Of a stretch of 15,473 bases of DNA, positions 6,734-11,943 are shown one piece after another; within the stretch, counting starts at the first letter, position 1, and every line of letters starts with the position of its first letter. A program made the position numbers and the translations under genes. The stretch is from an uncultured Clostridia bacterium. GTDB taxonomy: Bacteria; Bacillota; Clostridia; Christensenellales; CAG-314. The DNA lies in NCBI GenBank assembly GCA_934177025.1, contig CAKPPA010000009.1, positions 1-15,473 on the forward strand, in the 5' to 3' direction. The notes under the pieces are model-generated. The model was not told the DNA's origin. It saw only the letters and a list, made by a program, of their open reading frames with translations, and made no database searches.

Positions 6734-7483
6734 TCACGCACCCTTTGTTTCGGAACATAATGCACGAAACAAAAAAATGCATTCCAAATTGAGGTGCCTT
6801 AATTCGCTGAGCGTCGGATTTTGTGCAACTGTGCCGAGCCTTTCCGCCAGCCTTTGGCACCCTGCCTGCCAATGCTCCCACATAGGTACGTCCTTTGACG
6901 GGACGTCGGCAGGAACGTCCCACTGAAATTGTTTTGCCGTGGCATGGAGTTCCCGCGCGACGACAGAGGCATCCCCCGTCGCAGCAAACTCCGCAGTTTG
7001 CCGATACAGTTCCTGCGGCAAGGATTGCATCCTTGTGACGGCATTGCGCAAACTACGGACGTCGTAACCTCCCTCACAAGTAATTTGTCCGCTCGGCGTT
7101 ACGATTTCGTAAAGACAGGCATCAAATTCCGTCCCGCGATTTTTTTCCACTACGGCAGTGCAGTCCGCCCGACACAAATACACCCCGCCTAACACACGGT
7201 ACTCTGTGCCGCACCGCACGAGAAACCCTGCCGCCGTGCGTGTTTTAATTTGAGAGGCAAACGCTTCCGCATCCCGCAACGTGTCGAATTTTTTCAGTTC
7301 CGCCGCATAGTAGCGTGCTTCGAAAACGGAAATATTTTGCGTAGTCGGAAAAAACAGGTAACAGCAAAGTGCCGCTACCGCACCTACGCCAAACGCAACT
7401 ACTAAAATACGTAGTTTGACGTGTTTAGGGGGTGGGGATTTTCTGTCATAGGCGTAACGGCTGTAATCGTACTGCGGCTTCAT
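6734..7483 (-). CDS. Membrane-anchored SPOR-like domain protein
   Basis: The 249-residue protein has a short polar, proline-containing N-terminus, one transmembrane helix at about residues 24-45, and an extracytoplasmic part. Residues about 54-116 resemble a SPOR peptidoglycan-binding repeat: YYAAELKKFDTLRDAEAFA, then an AAGFLV strand, then EYRVLGGVYLCRADCTAVV. This is the familiar pattern of a strand, a helix with Asp-Ala-Glu-Ala, and a second strand. The C-terminal half is helical and was not recognised. SPOR domains bind denuded glycan at division septa or during sporulation, so a cell-wall role is inferred. It lies downstream of rnpB and sigK but is separated from rnpB by a terminator. 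The ribosome binding site (AAGGT) is weak. No confident promoter is visible. Confidence 0.6.
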   Translation of the reverse strand: MKPQYDYSRYAYDRKSPPPKHVKLRILVVAFGVGAVAALCCYLFFPTTQNISVFEARYYAAELKKFDTLRDAEAFASQIKTRTAAGFLVRCGTEYRVLGGVYLCRADCTAVVEKNRGTEFDACLYEIVTPSGQITCEGGYDVRSLRNAVTRMQSLPQELYRQTAEFAATGDASVVARELHATAKQFQWDVPADVPSKDVPMWEHWQAGCQRLAERLGTVAQNPTLSELRHLNLECIFLFRALCSETKGA

Positions 7484-7653
7484 ACCTTACTATATTAATA
7501 AAAGGCGAAAAGTAGTCCGAAAAAGCCTTAAAAAGCGTTTCTCCAAACACAAAGGACGACGTTTTGAAAGACAAAACAACGATGGAAAAAGGCAACGCCT
7601 TAAAAAACAGCACAAAAAACAGAAATTAAAAGAAAGGGATCGTTTCAAAACGC

Positions 7654-7693
7654 AAAAAAAAACGGGAGACGTCGCAAAAGCGAAATCTCCCGT
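7654..7693 (-). terminator. Intrinsic terminator of rnpB
   Basis: On the minus strand ACGGGAGA (7693-7686) pairs with TCTCCCGT (7669-7662), with an inner TCGC/GCGA stem around an AAAA/TTTT loop. A long T tract follows (A run at 7654-7661 on the plus strand). Confidence 0.93.
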
Positions 7694-7697
7694 TTTT

Positions 7698-8018
7698 GAG
7701 AACAGTCTGTAAGCCGAGTTCTGTCTTGAACGGTCATCTATCTAGGCCTGCCGTTACCGGAAGGCTCCAGCGATTTTAACGGGGAGCGACGAGCCGCCGC
7801 TTTGCCCCCTATCTTGCACCGTGCGGGGTTTACCTGAACCCTTTGTTGCCAAAGCGTCTGTGAGCCCTTACCTCACAATTCCACCCTTACACTCTTGCGA
7901 ATGCGGTATATTTCTGTGCACTTTCCTTGAAGTCGCCTTCACCGGACGTTATCCGGCGCACTTGCCCTGTGGTGCTCGGACTTTCCTCATGCGTGGCATG
8001 CGACCGTCCGGCTGTCTC
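7698..8018 (-). ncRNA. rnpB: RNase P RNA (catalytic subunit)
   Basis: The minus strand carries the conserved blocks of bacterial RNase P RNA in order. These are GAGGAAAGTCCGAGC (7988-7974, CR-I), an ACAGAAATATACCGC block (CR-IV-like), AGGGTGGAA followed by GAGGTAAGGGCTC (CR-II/III region), AACCCCGCACGGTGCAAGAT, TAGATGACCG, and the near-universal 3' segment ACAGAACTCGGCTTA (7724-7710, CR-V). The ends pair as P1: GAGACAG at the 5' end with CTGTTCTC at the 3' end. It processes the 5' ends of tRNA precursors together with RnpA. At about 320 nt it is compact. The ends are set from the promoter and P1, accurate to a few bases. Confidence 0.96.
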
Positions 8019-8024
8019 GCATAT

Positions 8025-8053
8025 ATTATAGCGCAAAGGGGCAAATACTTCAA
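8025..8053 (-). promoter_or_regulatory. Sigma-A promoter of rnpB
   Basis: On the minus strand TTGAAG (8053-8048) and a perfect TATAAT (8030-8025) are separated by 17 bases. The start is predicted at about 8018, exactly at the 5' strand of RNase P helix P1. Confidence 0.9.
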
Positions 8054-8082
8054 TCGTTTTTTAAAAAGTGATTTTTTCCGCA

Positions 8083-8781
8083 CTACAAATACTCCTCGCG
8101 ATTGAGTTTGCCGCGAATTTTGGTTAGCGCCTTGGTTTCGATACGCGAAACGTAGGAGCGGGAAATGCCCAACGTTTTTGCCGTTTCCAACTGCGTTAAG
8201 GGTTTTGTGCCGTTGAGCCCGAACCGCATGACCAAAATGCGGTACTCCCGCTCGGTGAGATACTTTTTTAAAATGCCGTTCAGTTTTTCGGCGAGGATGC
8301 CGTTTTCCACTTGGCTGAAAATGTTTTCCTCCTTGACGGAAAGGACGTCCATCAGCGTAAACTCGTTGCCTTCCCCGTCGATGCCCAAAGGCTCCTGAAG
8401 GGAAACCGTGTTTTTGTAGCGTTTCATCGAGCGCAACACCATTAAAATTTCGTTTTCGATGCAACGCGCAAGATACGTTGCCAACTGCGTACCCTTGCCT
8501 TTTTGATAGGTGTTGATGCCTTTCACCAGCCCTATGGAGCCGATGGAAATTAAGTCGTCGTTTTCCAAAACGTTGTTGTACTTTTTTGCGACGTGCGCCA
8601 CCAGCCGCATATTGTGGCGAATCAGCGTTTCCCGCGCGGTTTCGTCGCCCTCCTGCAGTTGCACCAAACACGCCGCTTCCTCCTCCGCCGAAAGCGGCTT
8701 CGGGAAGGAACTTTTTGACGAAAAATACGACGTGAAGAAAAAGATTTTACGAAAAAACTCCAACAATCCGGATAAAAACAT
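8083..8781 (-). CDS. sigK: RNA polymerase sporulation sigma factor SigK (pro-sigma-K)
   Basis: The 232-residue sigma-70 family protein matches SigK over its whole length, including the pro-sequence. Residues 1-20 are hydrophobic and end at SYFSSKSSFPKPLSAEEE, corresponding to the Bacillus pro-sigma-K region that the membrane protease SpoIVFB cleaves. Region 2 spans about residues 52-120 (LIRHNMRLVAHVAKKY, LISIGSIGLVKGINTY, ATYLARCIENEI). Region 4 spans about 172-226, with the helix-turn-helix TQLETAKTLGISRSYVSRIE. SigK directs late mother-cell transcription (coat, cortex, mother-cell lysis). The gene is continuous, with no skin-type interruption as in B. subtilis. TAGGAGGG precedes the ATG. 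SigE is a paralogous alternative, but the pro-sequence favours SigK. rnpB follows with no clear terminator between. Confidence 0.9.
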   Translation of the reverse strand: MFLSGLLEFFRKIFFFTSYFSSKSSFPKPLSAEEEAACLVQLQEGDETARETLIRHNMRLVAHVAKKYNNVLENDDLISIGSIGLVKGINTYQKGKGTQLATYLARCIENEILMVLRSMKRYKNTVSLQEPLGIDGEGNEFTLMDVLSVKEENIFSQVENGILAEKLNGILKKYLTEREYRILVMRFGLNGTKPLTQLETAKTLGISRSYVSRIETKALTKIRGKLNREEYL

Positions 8782-8799
8782 TTTGCCCTCCTACGCAAA

Positions 8800-8807
8800 A
8801 ATATATG
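8800..8807 (-). promoter_or_regulatory. Possible SigE-type -10 for sigK
   Basis: The minus strand reads CATATATT, seven of eight matches to the SigE -10 consensus CATACAnT. The matching -35 region is poor, and the implied leader is only about 12 bases, so this is tentative. sigK is normally SigE-controlled in spore formers, which is why the site is recorded. Confidence 0.3.
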
Positions 8808-8877
8808 TTTTTTCGGGACGGTTTACGCCTGTTTTTGAAAAGCAAAAAAAGATTCTTCGCAAAAAATCTAATTCCTG

Positions 8878-8906
8878 TTTACAAATTCCGACATTTCATT
8901 TACAAT
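8878..8906 (+). promoter_or_regulatory. Sigma-A promoter of the phosphoribosyltransferase gene
   Basis: TTTACA (8878-8883) and TACAAT (8901-8906) are separated by exactly 17 bases. The predicted start is near 8913, leaving a leader of about 33 bases that contains the GGAGAAGTGA ribosome binding site. Confidence 0.8.
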
Positions 8907-8945
8907 ACCTTGTGTTTGAATTAACTTTTACGGAGAAGTGATATC

Positions 8946-9494
8946 ATGGAAAAAGCGTATCGAATGAGTATCTGTGGATTTGAAACGGAATTGCCGATTT
9001 TAAAATTGCCTTCGGGCGTCGGCATTTGCTTTTTTAATCTGCACGGAAACACATTGTTAACGGAACACTGCGGAAAAAAACTTGCGGAACAACTGTCGGA
9101 TTGTGACGTGCTGTTGACTGCGGAATCCAAAGGACTTCAACTTACCCACTGCATTGCCAGAAATCTCGGACAACCGTTTTACGCCGTTGCGCGCAAATCC
9201 AAAAAATTATATATGCAGGACGGAATCGAAGTTGTAATCGATTCCTCGATTACGACGGGAACCCAACAAAAACTTTACCTTTCCAAACACGACGTGGAGT
9301 TGATGCGCGGAAAAAAAGTGGGCATTGTCGATGACGTCGTTTCGACCGGAAACAGCCTGAAAGGGTTGGAAAAGTTGGTGGAACTTTCGGGCGGCATGAT
9401 TCACAAAAAGGCTTTTGTCCTTGCGGAAGCGGATGCAAAGGATCGGCCGGACGTAATTTACCTTGCAAGCATCCCTGTTTTCCCGAAAGAATAG
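8946..9494 (+). CDS. Type I phosphoribosyltransferase, adenine PRTase-like
   Basis: The 182-residue protein has the PRPP-binding signature of type I phosphoribosyltransferases, VGIVDDVVSTGNS (residues 125-137), with the paired acidic residues Asp129/Asp130. An upstream strand, DVLLTAESKGLQL (54-66), resembles the GIESRG segment of adenine PRTases. ITTGTQQKLYLSKHDVELM precedes the PRPP loop, as in the Apt/Xpt group. It would convert a free purine base and PRPP to the nucleotide plus pyrophosphate in the cytosol. The base is not certain; adenine or xanthine/hypoxanthine are the candidates. It lies directly upstream of a purine-type NCS2 permease, making an uptake-and-salvage pair, although a terminator and a new promoter separate the two genes. 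Confidence 0.85.
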   Translation: MEKAYRMSICGFETELPILKLPSGVGICFFNLHGNTLLTEHCGKKLAEQLSDCDVLLTAESKGLQLTHCIARNLGQPFYAVARKSKKLYMQDGIEVVIDSSITTGTQQKLYLSKHDVELMRGKKVGIVDDVVSTGNSLKGLEKLVELSGGMIHKKAFVLAEADAKDRPDVIYLASIPVFPKE

Positions 9495-9505
9495 TTTGTA
9501 GTTTT

Positions 9506-9536
9506 AGCACCGAATGCATTTCGGTGCTTTTTGTTT
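9506..9536 (+). terminator. Intrinsic terminator of the phosphoribosyltransferase gene
   Basis: AGCACCGAA (9506-9514) pairs with TTCGGTGCT (9520-9528) around a 5-base loop, followed by TTTTGTTT. It starts 11 bases after the stop codon, so the permease is mainly transcribed independently. Confidence 0.93.
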
Positions 9537-9611
9537 CCCGAATCGGAGCGACGATTGCCAAAAGAACACGTTGCGAACTGAAAGAAAATGTGAAATATAT
9601 CGGGAAATGCA

Positions 9612-9640
9612 TTGATTTTTTTGTGAAAATCGTTTATACT
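9612..9640 (+). promoter_or_regulatory. Sigma-A promoter of the purine permease leader
   Basis: TTGATT (9612-9617) and TATACT (9635-9640) are separated by 17 bases. The predicted start is near 9647, giving a leader of about 170 bases before the permease ATG. Confidence 0.8.
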
Positions 9641-9672
9641 TATGCTTTAAAAGACAACGCGCGGAGAACGGT

Positions 9673-9756
9673 ATGAGTTATTTGAAACAAATCCCCGAAA
9701 TGATCCATACGCACACTTTTTTGAAGTGTTTTTTCGCGACGCACAAATTTTCGTGA
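9673..9756 (+). CDS. Putative 27-residue leader peptide upstream of the permease
   Basis: This small open frame has an ATG at 9673 with GGAG six bases upstream and stops with TGA at 9754-9756, five bases before a terminator hairpin. The peptide begins MSYLKQIPEMIHTHTFLKCF and ends ATHKFS. No known family was recognised. It lies wholly inside the leader made from the promoter at 9612-9640 and just ahead of a terminator, the classic layout of an attenuator leader. A weak hairpin, ACACTT/AAGTGT followed by five T (9713-9734), lies within its last third. The codons for IPE contain CCCCGAAA (9693-9700), which could pair with part of the terminator. Translation is not proven. Confidence 0.45.
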   Translation: MSYLKQIPEMIHTHTFLKCFFATHKFS

Positions 9757-9760
9757 TTTA

Positions 9761-9785
9761 CCCTGCCCTTTTCGGCGGGGTTTTT
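9761..9785 (+). terminator. Intrinsic terminator in the permease leader (possible attenuator)
   Basis: CCCTGCC (9761-9767) pairs with GGCGGGG (9774-9780), seven pairs including one U-G, followed by five T. It lies between the leader promoter and the permease, about 20 bases before the GGAGGG ribosome binding site. Permease expression therefore requires readthrough, and this suggests regulated termination. No purine riboswitch core was found. Confidence 0.75.
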
Positions 9786-9816
9786 CAAATAGAGAAATTT
9801 TATGGAGGGAAAACAA

Positions 9817-11295
9817 ATGAAGGCTTTTTTAAACAATGCGTTTAAATTAGACGAAAACGGCACTTCTGTGAAAACCGAGATTCTTGCCGGATTGACCACA
9901 TTCTTTGCAATGTGCTACATTGTTATCGTCAATCCGAACCAAATTACCGGCTTTTACAAATACCTCGGCGGCGAAATGCAAGCACTGTGGAACGCAGTTT
10001 TCGTCGGAGGTCTGATCGCGGCGATTATCGGCACACTGCTTATGGCGTTTGTTGCGAAAAAACCGTTTGCACAGGCATCGGGAATGGGGTTGAACTCTTT
10101 CTTCTTCACTTCCTTTATTATTCCGGCTTTGGTCTTTGATCCGGCAACCGGAGAGGTAACGGGATTCGGTAGCAACCTCGTTTCCGCTTACGGTGCAGGC
10201 TTGGTTATCATCCTGCTTTCCGGATTGATCTTTTTGACGTTGTCCGTTACGGGACTTCGCAAATACATTGCAACCGCAATGCCGGAATGCTTGAAAAAAG
10301 CGATCCCTGCGGGCATCGGCCTTTTCATCGCATTCATTGGCTTTAAAAACAGCTTTATCGTGCAAGGCAACCAATTTACCTTTGTGCAATTGGCTGATTT
10401 GACGCAATGGAAGGTTTACAATAGCTTTGGCGAACTTGCCGGTGGTGCAGCACCGGTGTTGGCTTCCTTCCTTGGATTAATCCTCATCGGAGTTTTTGCA
10501 AAATCCAAATTCAGTTGGTTGCGGAAAGGTAGCATTATTTTGGGTATCCTCTCCTCCTCCATCCTCTTTTACCTGTTCACTTGGACGGCACCTACGTGGA
10601 ATCAACAACACATCGGCGAAGTGTTCGGCGATTTCGGTAAATACGGTTTCGCCGTGTTTAACGGCTCCAGCTGGACTACGGCGTTTGACGGTGCTACCAT
10701 CGGCGGAATTTTCACGGTGATTATGTACATCGTAACCTTCTGCCTTGTGGATATGTTTGACACGATCGGAACCCTGTACGGCACGGCGGCACAAGCTAAC
10801 ATGCTGGACGAAAACGGCGATCCGGATCGTTTGAACGAATGCATGCTTTGCGACTCGATCGGTACCGTAGCAGGCGCGTGCCTCGGAACTTCCACGATTA
10901 CGACGTTTGTGGAATCCGCTTCGGGTGTTGCGGAAGGCGGACGCACGGGATTGACTTCCGTCGTTGTGGCACTTTGCTTCACGCAGTGCTTGTTCGTTAG
11001 CCCGATTGCAAGCATTATTCCTTCCGTCAGCACTGCCCCTGCTTTGATTTACGTCGGCGTTTTGATGCTGAAAAACTTTGCAGCGGTGGATATGGAAGAT
11101 ATGCGCTCCGCAATTCCGGCGTTCCTGACGCTCGTGTTGATGCCGTTGACGTACTCCATTTCCAACGGTATCGGTGTAGGCGCAATTTCCTACGTGATTA
11201 TTACGCTCCTGACCGGAAAATACTCCAAACGCGACATCGTGGTAACGGTGATTGCAGTGTTGTTTGCATTGCGCTACGCACTTGTCGTAATGTAA
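9817..11295 (+). CDS. NCS2 family purine permease, AzgA type
   Basis: The 492-residue integral membrane protein belongs to the AzgA (PbuG/PbuO-like) branch of nucleobase:cation symporter family 2. It would import hypoxanthine, guanine or adenine. Signatures visible are ILAGLTTFFAMCYIVIVNP (about 22-40), QASGMGLNSFF (86-96), VDMFDTIGTL (311-320) and LGTSTITTFVESASG then VAEGGRTGLT (356-380). Many hydrophobic spans are consistent with the 14-helix fold. The ATG at 9817 is chosen because GGAGGG lies 7 bases upstream. An in-frame ATG at 9802 would place that ribosome binding site inside the gene. The gene follows the phosphoribosyltransferase but has its own promoter and a terminator-containing leader. 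A very strong terminator follows. Confidence 0.93.
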   Translation: MKAFLNNAFKLDENGTSVKTEILAGLTTFFAMCYIVIVNPNQITGFYKYLGGEMQALWNAVFVGGLIAAIIGTLLMAFVAKKPFAQASGMGLNSFFFTSFIIPALVFDPATGEVTGFGSNLVSAYGAGLVIILLSGLIFLTLSVTGLRKYIATAMPECLKKAIPAGIGLFIAFIGFKNSFIVQGNQFTFVQLADLTQWKVYNSFGELAGGAAPVLASFLGLILIGVFAKSKFSWLRKGSIILGILSSSILFYLFTWTAPTWNQQHIGEVFGDFGKYGFAVFNGSSWTTAFDGATIGGIFTVIMYIVTFCLVDMFDTIGTLYGTAAQANMLDENGDPDRLNECMLCDSIGTVAGACLGTSTITTFVESASGVAEGGRTGLTSVVVALCFTQCLFVSPIASIIPSVSTAPALIYVGVLMLKNFAAVDMEDMRSAIPAFLTLVLMPLTYSISNGIGVGAISYVIITLLTGKYSKRDIVVTVIAVLFALRYALVVM

Positions 11296-11311
11296 TTCCT
11301 GCCGTTTGGCA

Positions 11312-11342
11312 AACGCGCTGTCCTTTGACAGCGCGTTTTTTT
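11312..11342 (+). terminator. Intrinsic terminator of the permease
   Basis: AACGCGCTGTC (11312-11322) pairs perfectly over 11 bases with GACAGCGCGTT (11327-11337) around a CTTT loop, followed by a T tract to 11342. Confidence 0.95.
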
Positions 11343-11408
11343 GTTCCCTTTTTTTCGTTTGCTACGCAGTTTTGACAAAAATCGTCCCAACGAAAAACGG
11401 CAAACTAC

Positions 11409-11436
11409 TTGACAAACAAAATTTAACCTTTATTAT
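11409..11436 (+). promoter_or_regulatory. Sigma-A promoter of the mgtA leader
   Basis: A perfect TTGACA (11409-11414) and TATTAT (11431-11436) are separated by 16 bases. The predicted start is near 11443, about 500 bases before mgtA. No other convincing promoter was found between here and mgtA. Confidence 0.85.
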
Positions 11437-11506
11437 GGTAATGACTAAGGAATTTCAAAAACGAAATCACCTTATTTTGCAAACCATATCGAAGGAGGGA
11501 GTCGTT

Positions 11507-11599
11507 ATGAATTACAACTGCATTTTTTCCAAAACACTTTTTCTCCCTGCGGGATTTTTGTTCGCTTACGCAAAAGGGCACGTTCCCCTATCCCACTAA
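11507..11599 (+). CDS. Putative 30-residue leader peptide upstream of mgtA
   Basis: The frame starts with an ATG at 11507 and has an excellent ribosome binding site (AAGGAGGGAG, 5 bases upstream). It ends with TAA at 11597-11599. The peptide begins MNYNCIFSKTLFLPAGFLFA and ends YAKGHVPLSH. It is hydrophobic in the middle, with prolines at 14 and 27. No family was recognised. The stop lies about 18 bases before a large terminator-like hairpin. In enterobacteria, mgtA is preceded by the unrelated proline-rich leader ORF mgtL, whose translation controls readthrough in response to Mg2+; the layout here is similar but the sequence is not. It could instead be a small membrane peptide. An in-frame upstream ATG at 11434 overlaps the promoter -10 and is discounted. 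Confidence 0.55.
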   Translation: MNYNCIFSKTLFLPAGFLFAYAKGHVPLSH

Positions 11600-11616
11600 A
11601 AAAATTTATCGACGAA

Positions 11617-11690
11617 GAAAAAGGCAAAAGTAACCTCCGTGCGCTTCGGCGGCTTTGCGGAGAAGTTTGTTGCTTTTTGCCGCCTTTTTC
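11617..11690 (+). terminator. Terminator-like hairpin with alternative folds in the mgtA leader
   Basis: GAAAAAGGC (11617-11625) is exactly complementary to GCCTTTTTC (11682-11690). Inside, GTAAC roughly matches GTTGC, and CTCCG (11635-11639) pairs with CGGAG (11658-11662). A competing compact hairpin, GGCGGC (11648-11653) with GCCGCC (11679-11684), is followed directly by five T and looks like a standard intrinsic terminator. The two folds share bases and exclude each other. Since the only visible promoter is upstream, mgtA needs readthrough here. Confidence 0.65.
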
Positions 11691-11943
11691 AATTCCACAA
11701 ATTTTTTCGAATTTTTGAGCGGTCGTTGTGAAAACAACGATATGGCTTTTTGTTGCCTGCAAAACCGCTTGTAAATCGAACACCGAAAATCATTGACCGC
11801 ATTGCGGTTCCCCATTGACGGAAACACGGCAAGGAAACAGGACACTACGTGTCGTCCTTTCGCCATGCGTTGCGTCGGCAGTTGCGTGCTTTTGCAGCCT
11901 GACGCACTTCCTTGCCCCTACAAAAATTTAGGAGGTACGACCG
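11691..11943 (+). promoter_or_regulatory. Structured 5' leader of mgtA, candidate cis-regulatory RNA
   Basis: This 250-base stretch has no open frame of interest but many inverted repeats. TCGTTGT-GAAA-ACAACGA (11723-11740) is a perfect 7-bp stem with a GNRA loop. GCGGTT (11804-11809) can pair with AACCGC at 11763-11768, and GCGGT (11804-11808) with the nearer ACCGC at 11796-11800. GGCAAGGAA (11828-11836) pairs perfectly with TTCCTTGCC (11908-11916). It encloses two hairpins, AGGAC/GTCCT (11839-11858) and TGCGTCGGC/GCC-GACGCA (11871-11906), giving a three-way junction shape. The mgtA ribosome binding site follows at about 11929. The M-box consensus (GGTGAGGCTCC-type) is not present. Function as a Mg2+ sensor is inference. 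Confidence 0.5.

Noticed and set aside
7949..8671. 240-codon minus-strand frame overlapping sigK and rnpB
   Set aside because: It overlaps sigK in another frame and continues into the RNase P RNA. Its composition is a low-complexity shadow.
9647..9816. Purine riboswitch before the NCS2 permease
   Set aside because: The conserved CTACC-type junction and flanking loops of the purine riboswitch are not visible in the leader.
9847..10407. 186-codon minus-strand frame inside the purine permease gene
   Set aside because: It is antisense to conserved permease motifs and has no family resemblance or start signal.
11306..11506. Longer version of the mgtA leader ORF starting at 11306
   Set aside because: The start lies before the permease terminator and before the mgtA promoter. 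The strong ribosome binding site belongs to the ATG at 11507.
11443..11943. M-box (ykoK) Mg2+ riboswitch in the mgtA leader
   Set aside because: The conserved M-box core blocks could not be found by eye. A covariance-model search would settle it.
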